Shown: positions 18,507-27,901, counted from the stretch's first letter. The stretch: DNA of 64,000 nt from a marine bacterium B5-7 (GCA_021604525.1 BQJD01000004.1:140469-204468); one strand, 5' to 3'. Program-made: numbers and translations. The notes: generated by a model not told the origin, from the sequence alone.

Positions 18507-20017
18507 TGCGGATCATATCTCGATATCCGGCACTAACCGCTTTAGTTGCCGGTGGTCTCACGCCCCTTGGGTTCTCACCATTCGATCAATTCTGGTTGCC
18601 ACCGCTGACGCTTGCCTGCCTGTTTGTCCTGTGGTTCGAAGGTAGCATTCGCCAACAGATTGTCAGTGCGCTTTTATACGGCATTGGTTTGTTCGGGGTA
18701 GGTGTTTCCTGGGTTTATATCAGCCTGCATACCTTCGGCGAAATGCCGGTGGCCCTGGCGGCAGTTTGCGTCGCTGGATTTGTTCTGGTGCTGGCAAGTT
18801 TTCCGGTAGTAGCAATAATCGGCTCACAGCTTGTTAGGGTGCGTTGCCCGGCAATGCGCCTGGTGTTGGTTTTTCCCGCGATGTGGGTGCTGGCAGAATG
18901 GCTGCGCAACAATCTCTTTACCGGTTTTTCATGGCTCGAGATTGGTTATAGCCAGGCTTCAACGTTTGTCGGTCAGTGGGCAACCGTTATTGGCATCCAC
19001 GGAGTTAGTCTATTAACCGCACTGAGCGCCGGATTGATAGCCGCGACGCTGCTCAAGGTCAGTGATGTTCGCTGGCGCTGGCTAACGCCGCTGGTATTGA
19101 TTGTGGCTGGAGGCTGGCTGGTGCAATCGGTAACCTGGACCGAGCCCACAGGCGGTCCGGTCCGTGCTGCACTGATTCAGGCAGACGTGCCGTTGTCTAC
19201 CAAATGGGACTTCGAGGCGGCGTCCAGGGTTGCCCGGACACATTTTTCACTCAGCCAGAAGGCCGGCACGGATGTCGATATCATCGTCTGGCCCGAGTCG
19301 CCGCTGCCGTTTTTTATCGATCAGATGGGGCCTGGATTTTATGATCGGGTGATCAGCCTGCCGGCACCGCTGTTGTCCGGATTTTTAGAGCGTCGGCCCA
19401 AGGTCGATGGCGGGTTCGACTACTTCAATAGCGCCATTCTGTTTACCGATCCGCCATCTATTTATCGTAAGCGCCACCTGGTACCGTTTGGCGAATATAC
19501 GCCGCTTGAAAAATGGTTCGCACCCATCATCGGCTACTTGAATATACCGATGTCAGTGCTGTCGCAGTGGCCCGACTGGCAGCCGCCAATGCCGATTGCC
19601 GGTCATCTTGCCGCGGTGAGTATTTGTTACGAGGATGCCTTTCCAGGAGACATCAGAAAAGCTGCGGGGCAGGCCGGTTTTATGATCAACATCAGCGAGG
19701 ATGCGTGGTTCGGTGATTCCCTGGCGCCTCATCAACGCTTGCAGATGGCGCGATTTAGAACAATCGAAACCGGGCGTCCGATGTTACGCACAAGCAATAC
19801 CGGGCTGGCGGCAGTGATTGATTATCAGGGGAGGGTGATTGCCACCTCGCCACAGTTTGTCGAATATGTGCTCAAGGGTAGTGTGCAGCCACGTACTGGC
19901 CTCACACCTTACGTTCGTTATGCAGATTGGCCGGTGGCGTTGTTATTGTTGATGATGTTGATGACGGCTGTGTTAGTTGGAGGTAAGTCGATGCGTCGTC
20001 TTGTAGTCAACGATTAG
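18506..20017 (+). CDS. lnt: Apolipoprotein N-acyltransferase
   Basis: Adds the third acyl chain to outer-membrane lipoproteins at the periplasmic face of the inner membrane. About eight hydrophobic helices precede and follow a nitrilase-fold domain, whose catalytic triad is readable: Glu264 in WPESPLPF, Lys322 in YRKRHLVPFGEYTP and Cys374 in SICYEDAFP. Length 503 is typical. It ends the miaB-lnt cluster, and the genes beyond it appear to be an insertion. Confidence 0.96.
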   Translation: MRIISRYPALTALVAGGLTPLGFSPFDQFWLPPLTLACLFVLWFEGSIRQQIVSALLYGIGLFGVGVSWVYISLHTFGEMPVALAAVCVAGFVLVLASFPVVAIIGSQLVRVRCPAMRLVLVFPAMWVLAEWLRNNLFTGFSWLEIGYSQASTFVGQWATVIGIHGVSLLTALSAGLIAATLLKVSDVRWRWLTPLVLIVAGGWLVQSVTWTEPTGGPVRAALIQADVPLSTKWDFEAASRVARTHFSLSQKAGTDVDIIVWPESPLPFFIDQMGPGFYDRVISLPAPLLSGFLERRPKVDGGFDYFNSAILFTDPPSIYRKRHLVPFGEYTPLEKWFAPIIGYLNIPMSVLSQWPDWQPPMPIAGHLAAVSICYEDAFPGDIRKAAGQAGFMINISEDAWFGDSLAPHQRLQMARFRTIETGRPMLRTSNTGLAAVIDYQGRVIATSPQFVEYVLKGSVQPRTGLTPYVRYADWPVALLLLMMLMTAVLVGGKSMRRLVVND

Positions 20018-20214
20018 CAACTTGCCTTAAAACCTTGATGCGAAGCACGCTACGTTGTTGAACATCGGTTCAAAATACACATGTGTAACGACAAACAAGT
20101 AATGCCTCACTCTGGCAAGTTAGAGATGTCCCGCTTTTAAAAACCCGCTTGATGATCCGCACTGGAGATGGTGGCAGCTCCTCAATCACAGCGCGAGGTC
20201 AAGTGCAGTCAGCA
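20018..20214. other. Non-coding spacer after lnt
   Basis: No convincing ORF, RNA gene or terminator is seen. Lower GC than the flanking core genes, in keeping with an inserted segment. Confidence 0.4.
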
Positions 20215-20376
20215 CTACGAAGGACAGAATAAACGGGTCATATGTTTGATATTAGCCGGGTCTGCTTTTCTGCCTAAAGCAGTCGCGGTCATTGAAACCT
20301 TCATAATCGCTTTGTGCCAGAAGCTGTCATTCGAATAAATCTTATCAATGGCCACTTCAAGTTCCTGTGAGGACAT
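20215..20376 (-). CDS. Small ORF of 53 residues, unknown
   Basis: The reading frame starts MSSQELEVAIDKIYSND and ends TRLFCPS. It begins 34 bases after the stop of the methyltransferase gene on the same strand. The composition looks protein-like with an N-terminal amphipathic helix, vaguely like Nif11-type leader peptides, but there is no clear ribosome site and I recognise no family. It could equally be a truncated remnant of a larger gene. Confidence 0.3.
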   Translation of the reverse strand: MSSQELEVAIDKIYSNDSFWHKAIMKVSMTATALGRKADPANIKHMTRLFCPS

Positions 20377-20410
20377 TTACTAGCGTTAGAATTCCGACCT
20401 TTCCAACGCA

Positions 20411-21157
20411 TCACCTGGTAGCAACCAAGCGATAGCCGCAATCACATTCCTCGAGATTAAGTAGATGCAAATACCGCTTCGCCCATGCGCCGTTGTTCAA
20501 GTCTGCTTCAAGCTTCTCTAGCCCTTCGGAAACATCACCCAATACCCGGAAAGACGACATGGCGGCACGCACTTTCTTGTCAAGATAAGCTTCAGGTCGT
20601 CGCCAATAGGCAGCCAAAAAGCCGTCTGTGCAATTATGTGGAATTGGAACGGTCGAAACATATACCGGACCGAGCCATTTCTCATAGTCTGCCATCTGCG
20701 GCATTTGTCCTTCATCCAAAGTCACAAGTTCTGGAATATAGTCTGCAAGCCAGAACCCACGGAACGAAGGGTCATAGGTCAGAAATATAAGCTTTCCCCG
20801 CGTAACGCGACGCATCTCCATGACACCTTTTTCTTGGTCAGACCAATGGTGAATGGTGAGAACAGCCATCGAGGCATCGAAGGAACTGTTATCAAAGGGG
20901 AGGTTTTCAGCACTACCTTGAATGACAGTGGCGTTTGAAGAAGGCCGCTGTTGTATCATTTCAGCGGAAGGCTCTACAGCCGTGACCTGCCTGTCGGTAG
21001 GTTCATATGAACCAGCTCCCGCTCCAACATTTAAGACGGTTTGGGCCGTTCCTAGGGCGTCTTGAATCTTCCAGGCTATTCGGGTGTCGGGTTTTCGCAA
21101 GTCAGCGTAGTTCAGACCGATGGTATCGTATAACGCGTTCATATCACCAAGTGTCAT
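20411..21157 (-). CDS. Class I SAM-dependent methyltransferase
   Basis: A 248-residue methyltransferase: motif I VLNVGAGAGSYEP, acidic residue in VTAVEPSAEM, and VIQGSAENLPFDNSSFDASM as motifs II-IV, with the Methyltransf_11 layout. The ATG at 21157 or the one 15 bases in (MNALYDTIGLNYADLRKPD) could be the start. Substrate unknown. It stands alone between lnt and mgtE, a position not conserved with the neighbours, and is probably horizontally acquired. Confidence 0.8.
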   Translation of the reverse strand: MTLGDMNALYDTIGLNYADLRKPDTRIAWKIQDALGTAQTVLNVGAGAGSYEPTDRQVTAVEPSAEMIQQRPSSNATVIQGSAENLPFDNSSFDASMAVLTIHHWSDQEKGVMEMRRVTRGKLIFLTYDPSFRGFWLADYIPELVTLDEGQMPQMADYEKWLGPVYVSTVPIPHNCTDGFLAAYWRRPEAYLDKKVRAAMSSFRVLGDVSEGLEKLEADLNNGAWAKRYLHLLNLEECDCGYRLVATR

Positions 21158-21339
21158 GAGGAACCTGTTTTGTCAGTATCAAACGTCCGCTTGATTCTGC
21201 AACCCGGAAGCTTTCCGAAACTAAACAAATGCCAAATCTGGGCCATCAAAGGATGTCAGATCAAAATCAAATGAAGTCCGCTGAGTGGCTAATTGATGTG
21301 GCCGAGGAGTTATATCCAGACTCAAGACATAAAACGACC

Positions 21340-21355
21340 GGTCAGGATACTGACC
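21340..21355 (-). terminator. Probable terminator of mgtE
   Basis: GGTCAG (21340-21345) pairs with CTGACC (21350-21355) over a 4-base loop just past the mgtE stop. On the minus strand a TTTT run follows at 21334-21331. Confidence 0.45.
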
Positions 21356-21364
21356 CAGGACGGC

Positions 21365-22720
21365 CTACACAAGAAATAGTGTAGCGAGTCCCAGCACTGC
21401 GAAAAATCCGACCACATCGGTTACGGTGGTTAACGCGACCCCACCCGCCAGTGCCGGATCAATTCCCAGTCGCTCGATCAACATCGGTAACAGTACACCG
21501 GCGATTGCCGCGGCCATCATGTTAATGATCATGGCGAAGCCCACTATCAGGCCGAGTTCATAAGTCCCGAACCATAATGACGCGACGAGGGCCACCACCA
21601 ACGCCCAGATCAAACCGTTGACGCTACCGACGAGAAATTCCTTGCGTAAAACATAGTTGGAATTGGCGCTGCTGATGGTTTTGGTGCCGAGCCCGCGTAT
21701 GACCATGGTCAATGTTTGCGTGCCCGCATTACCTCCCATATTAGCGACGATAGGCATGAGAACCGCCAGGGCGACCATTTTTTCGATAGTGCCTTCAAAC
21801 AGGCTGATGACAGACGAGGCGAGGAACGCCGTGAGCAGGTTGACCCCGAGCCAGACCGCGCGCTTCCTTGAACTTTCCGCCACCGGTTGGAAGATATCGT
21901 CTTCTTCATCAAGACCGGCGCGAACCATCACGTTGCGGTCAGCGTTTTCCTGAATAACGTCGACCACATCGTCAATAGTGATACGACCGAGCAGCACCTC
22001 GTTATCATCGACAACAGGCGCCGAGATCAGGTTATAACGCTGAAAGGCGTCAGCGACATCGCTGTCCGAGGTCATTGGCTTGAACATCACCGGCGTGTGA
22101 TTAGCCACATCGGCTACGCGTTTGTCGTTATCCTCGGTGAGTAACGATGACAGGAACAACACACCGGTCAGTCGATTTTGTCGATCGACAACAAACAGCT
22201 TGTCGGTATATTCCGGCAACGATGCCTTAAGCCTCAGGTAGCGTTGTACCACGGCCAGGGTGATATCCGCGCGCGCCGTCACGGTATCGATATTCATCAA
22301 TCCGCCAGCGGTGTCTTCCGGATACGAGATCAGCGCATCAAGGTCCTGCCGCGATTCCTTGTCGACGGTATACAGGAGGTCGGCGATAACTGCATCGGGC
22401 AACAGGGGAATGATGTCCGCGATGTCATCCATGTCCAGCATCTGCACAGCGCGAGAAAGCTCTGCGGTATCCATGTCGCTGATCAGGTCACGGCCAACGC
22501 CCTCGGCGACTTCTACCAGCGTTTCACCGCGCTTGCTGATATCGACGTTTTGCCAGACCAGGAGCCGCTGTTCCGGTGGCAGGCCTTCAAGGAGGTCGGC
22601 GATATCCGCCGGATGTAACCCGCCGACGAGTTGCTTCAATTCATCGTCGTAGCCTTCCTCGATTGCGGAAAGGATCAATGCTTGAATATCGGATTGTTCC
22701 AGTTGCGTCATCGGAGTCAT
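21365..22720 (-). CDS. mgtE: Magnesium transporter MgtE
   Basis: Three parts are readable: an N-terminal superhelical MgtE_N domain (LVGGLHPADIADLLEGLPPEQR), a CBS pair (DTAGGLMN onward to ITIDDVVDVIQENADRN), and five C-terminal membrane helices with PIVANMGGNAGTQT, the ion-path signature. The cytosolic part closes the channel when Mg is high. The ATG at 22720 (MTPMTQLEQS) is preferred over a TTG at 22753; another ATG is at 22711. Length about 451 residues fits the family. Confidence 0.94.
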   Translation of the reverse strand: MTPMTQLEQSDIQALILSAIEEGYDDELKQLVGGLHPADIADLLEGLPPEQRLLVWQNVDISKRGETLVEVAEGVGRDLISDMDTAELSRAVQMLDMDDIADIIPLLPDAVIADLLYTVDKESRQDLDALISYPEDTAGGLMNIDTVTARADITLAVVQRYLRLKASLPEYTDKLFVVDRQNRLTGVLFLSSLLTEDNDKRVADVANHTPVMFKPMTSDSDVADAFQRYNLISAPVVDDNEVLLGRITIDDVVDVIQENADRNVMVRAGLDEEDDIFQPVAESSRKRAVWLGVNLLTAFLASSVISLFEGTIEKMVALAVLMPIVANMGGNAGTQTLTMVIRGLGTKTISSANSNYVLRKEFLVGSVNGLIWALVVALVASLWFGTYELGLIVGFAMIINMMAAAIAGVLLPMLIERLGIDPALAGGVALTTVTDVVGFFAVLGLATLFLV

Positions 22721-23061
22721 CGCCTGGGGGTTCAGCGGGTGGTGCGCCGGCAATCATCGATACGATTGGTGGGCGCGGCTTTAGCTACGGTCGTGTCCGC
22801 TATCCTTTGTTGCTACCCGCTTTTAGCAGGCGCGATCATTACTTTTGAACAAAAATCCTGTAAAGCACGAACACTGCCGTAATCGTTACATATCATAACA
22901 TCGTCACGTTACAATCGTTGCCAACAGGCGGTGAATGCTCATGCATGGTTATTTGCCAATTGAGCATTCAAACCGTGTATTCGACATTGATCCATTGTCC
23001 GCGTGTCAGCTTTTGAAGTATCCCGAGGGCGATATTGGTCGACGAGTGACTACAGGCTAGA
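22721..23061. other. Divergent promoter region between mgtE and the 5'-nucleotidase gene
   Basis: Must carry promoters in both directions. The only notable structure is the inverted repeat at 22932-22970. No Mg riboswitch (M-box) is recognisable. Confidence 0.5.
22932..22970. repeat. 10-bp perfect inverted repeat with 19-base spacer
   Basis: TGAATGCTCA (22932-22941) and TGAGCATTCA (22961-22970) are exact reverse complements. It could be a split operator or an RNA stem-loop in the nucleotidase leader, 91 bases before its ATG. Confidence 0.5.
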
Positions 23062-23985
23062 ATGCAGCCTATGACAGAATCAAAACATACTCTCAAGGTC
23101 GCCATTTCCTCGCGCGCCTTGTTCGATCTTGAGGAGAGTCATCGGGTGTTTACGGAGTCCGGTGTTGATGAATATTGTCGCTACCAGATCGAGCGTGAGA
23201 ACGAACTGCTTGAACCTGGCGTCGCCTTCCCTTTGGTCAAGAAATTACTTGCACTCAATACGCTGCTTAAAGGACAGCGTCGTGTCGAGGTGGTATTGAT
23301 CTCGCGTAATAGCGCCGACACCGGTTTGCGAATCTTCAACTCAATCAATCACTATCAGCTCGATATCACCCGGGCGGCGTTTTCCGGAGGTGAAAGTCCA
23401 TATCGTTATGTGACGCCGTTCGATGCCAATCTGTTTCTCTCGTCCGATCCCGTGGATGTGGTCAGCGCGCTCGATGCCGGCATAGCCGCCGCTACAATAT
23501 TGCCATCAAAAGTTGGGCACAACGTCGGTAACCAGTTGCGCATTGCCTTCGACGGCGATGCTGTTTTGTTCTCCGATGATGCCGAGCGTGTTTACCGCGA
23601 AAAAGGCCTTAAGGAATTCACCGACAGCGAAAAAACATCTGCGCATACGCCGTTGCCGGGTGGTCCTTTCAAAAACGTGCTGGCGGCGCTGCATGCCATT
23701 CAATCCGAACTGCCGGCTACTGAACCGCCGATCAGAACTGCATTGATCACAGCGCGTGCTGCGCCCGCTCATGAACGAGTTATACGCACCTTGCGCGCCT
23801 GGAAAATCCGTATCGACGAGGCTGTGTTTCTTGGTGGTCTGCCCAAGGGTCGGTTTCTTGAAACCTTTGGTGCCGACATTTTTTTCGACGATCAGAGCGG
23901 TCACTGCGATTCCAGTCGTGAGCATGTTCCAACGGGACATGTTCCACACGGTATTGCCAACTCGCCCGTGAAATCCAATGCCTGA
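23062..23985 (+). CDS. Cytosolic 5'-nucleotidase (cN-I-like family)
   Basis: The protein has 307 residues. Family landmarks: VAISSRALFDLEESHRVF (the first aspartate-containing block), VVLISRNSADTGLRIFNSI, RAAFSGGESPYRY, and the late DIFFDDQSGHCD metal block. Homologues of vertebrate cN-I dephosphorylate AMP or IMP. The alternative start at 23071 (MTESKHTLK) is nearly as good. It precedes rpe by 54 bases, with the ribosome site for rpe in that gap, so they may share a transcript. Confidence 0.85.
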   Translation: MQPMTESKHTLKVAISSRALFDLEESHRVFTESGVDEYCRYQIERENELLEPGVAFPLVKKLLALNTLLKGQRRVEVVLISRNSADTGLRIFNSINHYQLDITRAAFSGGESPYRYVTPFDANLFLSSDPVDVVSALDAGIAAATILPSKVGHNVGNQLRIAFDGDAVLFSDDAERVYREKGLKEFTDSEKTSAHTPLPGGPFKNVLAALHAIQSELPATEPPIRTALITARAAPAHERVIRTLRAWKIRIDEAVFLGGLPKGRFLETFGADIFFDDQSGHCDSSREHVPTGHVPHGIANSPVKSNA

Positions 23986-24039
23986 AATGCAGGCGGTTAC
24001 GCCGGCTAGTAAGAATCAATTAAACCCGGAGAAAAATTA

Positions 24040-24720
24040 ATGCAGGACTACGCCATAGCGCCGTCCATACTGTCGGCAGATTTCGCCCGTCTTGGCGAGG
24101 AGGTCGACAACGTACTCAAGGCCGGCGCCGACATTGTTCATTTCGATGTCATGGATAATCACTACGTCCCTAATCTGACGATTGGTCCATTGGTTTGCGA
24201 AGCATTGCGTAAGCATGGTGTGACGGCGCCAATTGATGTCCACCTGATGGTCAAGCCGGTGGACAGGATCATCCCCGACTTCGCTGCCGCGGGCGCCACA
24301 TACATAACATTTCACCCGGAAGCGAGCGAACATATAGACCGAACGCTGCAACTTGTTCACGAGTCTGGCTGCATGGCGGGCCTGGTATTTAACCCAGCAA
24401 CATCCCTTTCGTACCTTGACTTCGTCATGGACAAGATCGACATGATCCTGCTGATGTCAGTCAACCCCGGCTTCGGCGGGCAGAGTTTCATCGAGTACGT
24501 ACTCGACAAATTACGCGATGCCCGCCGCCGTATCGATGCGAGTGGGCGTGATATTCGCCTGGAAATCGATGGCGGCGTAAAAATCGATAACATCCGTCGA
24601 ATTGCCGAGGCCGGTGCCGACACTTTCGTTGCCGGTTCGGCCATATTCAATACCGACGATTACACAAAAACCATAAATACAATGCGTGCAGAACTAGCTG
24701 CTGCAAAACCTTGCTCATGA
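24040..24720 (+). CDS. rpe: Ribulose-phosphate 3-epimerase
   Basis: A TIM-barrel enzyme interconverting ribulose-5-phosphate and xylulose-5-phosphate in the pentose phosphate pathway. It carries [32 protein letters not shown] (metal ligands His and Asp), [17 protein letters not shown] and the phosphate-binding DGGVKIDNI...GSAIF. The 226-residue length is standard. The GGAG ribosome site is 6-9 bases before the ATG. It overlaps gph by 4 bases, the classic gammaproteobacterial rpe-gph pair. Confidence 0.97.
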   Translation: MQDYAIAPSILSADFARLGEEVDNVLKAGADIVHFDVMDNHYVPNLTIGPLVCEALRKHGVTAPIDVHLMVKPVDRIIPDFAAAGATYITFHPEASEHIDRTLQLVHESGCMAGLVFNPATSLSYLDFVMDKIDMILLMSVNPGFGGQSFIEYVLDKLRDARRRIDASGRDIRLEIDGGVKIDNIRRIAEAGADTFVAGSAIFNTDDYTKTINTMRAELAAAKPCS

Positions 24721-25448
24721 CGAATCAACCTCTTACCACGACGTTGCCGACAGAGGCGATAAAACGGCGCTGGCCGGCGGTACTGATCGACCTCGATGGC
24801 ACGCTAGTGGATTCGGTTCCGGATCTGGCTATCAGCATCAACCTGATGCGTGCCGATCTCGGCTTGCCGTCTCAGGATGAAGGGCTGCTTCGAACGTTTG
24901 TTGGCAACGGCGTGTGGCGGTTGGTTGAACGATCCCTTGCCGGTACTATTGATGGTCTTGTTGATGATAAGCGGGTGGAGGAAGCCTACCCGCTATTCCT
25001 TAATCACTATCGTGATCATCTGTGCGACAAAAGCGTTTGTTATCCGGGAGTGAATGCGGGGCTGGAGCGTATGTCGCGAGGCGGTATCATGCTTGCCTGT
25101 GTGACCAACAAACCGGAATCGTTCAGCCACCAACTTCTCGAACAACTTGGAATTCGGCACTATTTTTGTTCACTCGTGGGCGGCGATACCCTCACTGATA
25201 AAAAGCCGCATCCGGAGCCGTTACGGCATGCTGCCAGAGGCTTGGGGTTTGCAGTAGAGAGCTGCATCCTCGTCGGCGACTCAGCAAGCGACATCAAGGC
25301 GGCCCGTGCAGCAGGATGCGACAGTATTTGTGTATCCTACGGATACAATCAGGGGGTCGATCTTGAATCGCTAAAACCCACTTACCTTGTTGATAAATTC
25401 GCTGCTGCGGTTGATGAAGTGCTGCGGCTCGACGGTATGCAATCTTGA
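24717..25448 (+). CDS. gph: Phosphoglycolate phosphatase
   Basis: HAD-family hydrolase removing 2-phosphoglycolate. Motif I is DLDGTLVDS, motif II VTNKPE, and motif [17 protein letters not shown]. The ATG at 24717 overlaps the rpe stop in an ATGA; a TTG at 24711 is a less likely start. Gene order rpe-gph-trpE is common in gammaproteobacteria and supports the assignment. Confidence 0.95.
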   Translation: MTNQPLTTTLPTEAIKRRWPAVLIDLDGTLVDSVPDLAISINLMRADLGLPSQDEGLLRTFVGNGVWRLVERSLAGTIDGLVDDKRVEEAYPLFLNHYRDHLCDKSVCYPGVNAGLERMSRGGIMLACVTNKPESFSHQLLEQLGIRHYFCSLVGGDTLTDKKPHPEPLRHAARGLGFAVESCILVGDSASDIKAARAAGCDSICVSYGYNQGVDLESLKPTYLVDKFAAAVDEVLRLDGMQS

Positions 25449-25463
25449 AGTACGAATCAGCAG

Positions 25464-25487
25464 AGTCTCAAGTCTTCAAATGAGACT
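25464..25487 (+). promoter_or_regulatory. Hairpin just after gph
   Basis: AGTCTCA pairs with TGAGACT over a 10-base loop. No proper T-run follows, so termination is uncertain. Confidence 0.3.
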
Positions 25488-25509
25488 GTTGTTGAATACT
25501 TCTGCGATC

Positions 25510-25532
25510 GCCCCGGACGATATGTCCGGGGC
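25510..25532 (+). promoter_or_regulatory. Strong GC-rich hairpin in the trpE leader
   Basis: A perfect 9-bp stem GCCCCGGAC / GTCCGGGGC around GATAT, about 50 bases before the trpE ATG. It lacks a T-run and no Trp-rich leader peptide is seen, so it is not a classical trp attenuator. It may end gph transcripts with Rho or stabilise the trpE leader. Confidence 0.45.
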
Positions 25533-25582
25533 ATGCGATAATCACCGACCATTTGAATGATCGCCAAAAGGACGCGTTTTAA

Positions 25583-27082
25583 ATGATTATCGATCAGCAG
25601 CAGTTTGATCAGTATAAAGCCCAGGGGTACAACAGGATTCCAGTGGTGCGTGAAGTGCTCGCCGATCTGGATACGCCGGTCAGCACCTATCTGAAGCTCG
25701 CCAACGGCCCGTATTCCTACCTGTTCGAGTCTGTGCAGGGTGGTGAGAAATGGGGTCGGTATTCCATTATCGGACTGCCCTGTGAGACGCGTATACGCGT
25801 TAACAAAAACTCGTTTCGAATCGAGCGCAACGACGAGATCATTCTCGACAAGACCACGGATGACCCGCTGGCTGAGATAACCGCGCTGCGGCGTCAGTTC
25901 AAGGTGCCGGCAATCCCGGGTATCCCGCGCTTCGTTGGCGGTCTGGTTGGGTACTTCGGTTATGACACGGTTCGCTACATCGAAACGCAACTGGGCGATA
26001 GCGACAAGCATGATCCCATCGGTGCGGCGGATATATTGCTGATGCTGTCCGAGGAGGTAGTGGTATTCGACACCCTGCGTGGGCGGCTGTATGTCATCGT
26101 TCATGCCGATACCGAGAATGACGATGCCTTCGAGCGTGCGACTGAACGGGTCAACGACATCATCGATCAACTTGGCGCGGCATTCGAGGCACCCAAGCGA
26201 GTCAACGCAGGTCCTGCTGTGGATGAGTCCGAGTTTATATCCTCCATGGGTCGCGAGGACTTCGAGGACGCGGTCGAACGTTGCCGTGAATATATTCACA
26301 ACGGCGACATCTTCCAGGTAGTGTTATCGCAGCGGTTGAGCGTTCCATTCAAGGCGCCACCACTCGATTTATATCGTGCCCTGCGCACGGTTAATCCATC
26401 GCCGTATATGTACTATCTCAATCTCGGCGATATTCACGTAGCGGGTTCATCACCAGAAATACTGGTGAGGCTGGAAAATAATGAAGTCACGGTGCGGCCG
26501 ATTGCCGGTACCCGCCGGCGCGGTTACGATGAGGCTGAAGACCTTCGCATGGTGCAAGATCTGATGTCCGACCCCAAGGAACTGGCGGAACATCTGATGC
26601 TGGTAGATCTTGGACGCAATGACGTCGGTCGGGTCGCCGAGATTGGTACCGTTAAATTAACCGAGAAAATGCAAGTCGAGAAATATTCTCATGTCATGCA
26701 TATCGTCTCAAACGTCACTGGCAAACTTGCGCCAGGACTCGATGCCAGTGACGTATTGCGAGCATGTTTTCCGGCAGGCACGGTGTCCGGTGCGCCCAAG
26801 GTGCGGGCCATGGAAATTATCGACGAGTTCGAACCGCAAAAAAGGGGAATCTACTCGGGTGCTGTGGGTTACATCGGATGGAACGGTAACATGGATACTG
26901 CCATCGCCATACGTACCGCGGTCATCAAGGACGGCATACTGCATATTCAGGCGGGTGCGGGGATTGTCGCGGATTCGGTGCCGAGCCTCGAATGGGCAGA
27001 AACCATGAACAAGGGGCGCGCCGTATTCAAGGCAGTGTCCATGGCCTGTACCGGATTGGATGGTGCAGGGGTGGAATTTTAA
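25583..27082 (+). CDS. trpE: Anthranilate synthase component I
   Basis: Makes anthranilate from chorismate using ammonia from TrpG. The 499-residue protein has the N-terminal regulatory region with LLESAE-like tryptophan-site equivalents ([20 protein letters not shown]), and the chorismate-binding domain with [52 protein letters not shown] and [10 protein letters not shown]. Its partner trpG is 13.6 kb downstream on the same strand, beyond an inserted catabolic island. Confidence 0.97.
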   Translation: MIIDQQQFDQYKAQGYNRIPVVREVLADLDTPVSTYLKLANGPYSYLFESVQGGEKWGRYSIIGLPCETRIRVNKNSFRIERNDEIILDKTTDDPLAEITALRRQFKVPAIPGIPRFVGGLVGYFGYDTVRYIETQLGDSDKHDPIGAADILLMLSEEVVVFDTLRGRLYVIVHADTENDDAFERATERVNDIIDQLGAAFEAPKRVNAGPAVDESEFISSMGREDFEDAVERCREYIHNGDIFQVVLSQRLSVPFKAPPLDLYRALRTVNPSPYMYYLNLGDIHVAGSSPEILVRLENNEVTVRPIAGTRRRGYDEAEDLRMVQDLMSDPKELAEHLMLVDLGRNDVGRVAEIGTVKLTEKMQVEKYSHVMHIVSNVTGKLAPGLDASDVLRACFPAGTVSGAPKVRAMEIIDEFEPQKRGIYSGAVGYIGWNGNMDTAIAIRTAVIKDGILHIQAGAGIVADSVPSLEWAETMNKGRAVFKAVSMACTGLDGAGVEF

Positions 27083-27240
27083 CTCCCTGATCTATCACCA
27101 GGGATGAATATGGGTCATTGCATACGCATTGAATATCCGCTTGGTACGCTACCCGTGACAACCTGTAGCCATTTGAATTTTTCAATTTGATTATCAACCC
27201 TTCAGGCATTTGTCTGAGTAAACCAAAGGAGATATAAATC

Positions 27241-27627
27241 ATGTATGAAACGCCGCATGCTTTACTGAAGTCATGGATGGAAGGAGTTAACTCAGGCAAC
27301 ATCGAAGGTACCCTGTCACTATATAGCGACGAAGCTGTTCTTCTACCAACCTTTTCCAATCGAACACTTTCCACCCCACAAGCCATTCGCGACTATTTTG
27401 TTCAACTCGGCCAGCGCCCCGGTCTCAGTGTTGAACTCCATACCCGTACGTTGGCTGTGCATGATTTCAATTCGAAGATCTATGCACTCAGCGGTATTTA
27501 CCTGTGGCGTTTCGAGGTCGATGACGAACTGTTGAGTTTCGAAGCGCGTTTTTCCTTTGTGATCGATATCAGTCTCAATGCCCCCATCGTTCATCATCAT
27601 TCATCGCAGCTACCACGGATGATCTGA
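27241..27627 (+). CDS. NTF2-like / SnoaL-type small protein
   Basis: The protein has 128 residues with the cone-shaped NTF2 fold pattern: MYETPHALLKSWMEGVNSGN helix, LYSDEAVLLPTFSNRT, and paired strands YALSGIYLWRFEVDDELLSFEARFSFVI. It resembles the calcium/calmodulin kinase II association-domain and DUF4440 group. A clear AAAGGAG precedes the ATG. Function unknown. It is the first gene after trpE and may be the edge of the island or part of it. Confidence 0.75.
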   Translation: MYETPHALLKSWMEGVNSGNIEGTLSLYSDEAVLLPTFSNRTLSTPQAIRDYFVQLGQRPGLSVELHTRTLAVHDFNSKIYALSGIYLWRFEVDDELLSFEARFSFVIDISLNAPIVHHHSSQLPRMI

Positions 27628-27670
27628 TCTGATCGTAGCGCACGTTCAAAGTTAAGGATCGGTTATACCG

Positions 27671-27705
27671 GAACTCGCCAGGCGGATATTGCTCCTGGCG
27701 AGTTC
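27671..27705. repeat. 12-bp perfect inverted repeat
   Basis: GAACTCGCCAGG (27671-27682) and CCTGGCGAGTTC (27694-27705) are exact complements around 11 bases. It may end the NTF2-like transcript, though no T-run follows. Confidence 0.5.
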
Positions 27706-27725
27706 GGAACCGGGGCAATTGCTGG

Positions 27726-27745
27726 TGGCGGGTTCGAAACCGCCA
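27726..27745. repeat. 20-bp near-perfect palindrome related to the preceding repeat
   Basis: TGGCGGGTTCGAAACCGCCA is self-complementary except for one base pair and shares the TGGCG-GTTCG core with the repeat at 27694. It could be a binding site or a small REP-like unit. Confidence 0.4.
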
Positions 27746-27859
27746 TAATCTGGCGATGCATCGGGCGATTTATCTGTTCATAAACGGCTGAAATTCAGCC
27801 TGTTTGATCAAATTTGCCGATCAGATTCGATAAATTGTGAGGGATATAAAAATTGTAAT

Positions 27860-27890
27860 TTGACAAATGTATGCGCATACATGCTATTGT
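27860..27890 (+). promoter_or_regulatory. Promoter of the LacI-family gene and perhaps the whole island
   Basis: A perfect -35 TTGACA (27860-27865) is followed by a weak -10 TATTGT (27885-27890) at 19 bases. Both operator palindromes overlap the promoter. Confidence 0.6.
27867..27882. promoter_or_regulatory. LacI-family operator O1
   Basis: ATGTATGCGCATACAT is a perfect 16-bp palindrome with the central CG typical of LacI/GalR operators. It lies between -35 and -10. Confidence 0.8.
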
Positions 27891-27901
27891 AAGCGCATAC
27901 A
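27888..27901. promoter_or_regulatory. LacI-family operator O2
   Basis: TGTAAGCGCATACA differs from the core of O1 at one base. Its centre is 20 bp, two helical turns, from that of O1, so two dimers could bind on the same DNA face. Confidence 0.75.

Noticed and set aside
20018..20214. tRNA-like GGTTCAAAAT and distant 8-bp inverted repeat after lnt
   Set aside because: No acceptor stem, anticodon arm or cloverleaf can be drawn, and the repeat arms are 88 bases apart.
25510..25532. Classical trp attenuator
   Set aside because: No leader ORF with adjacent Trp codons and no T-run after the stem.
25457..26299. 280-residue minus-strand ORF
   Set aside because: Antisense to trpE with no domain; trpE is complete and certain.
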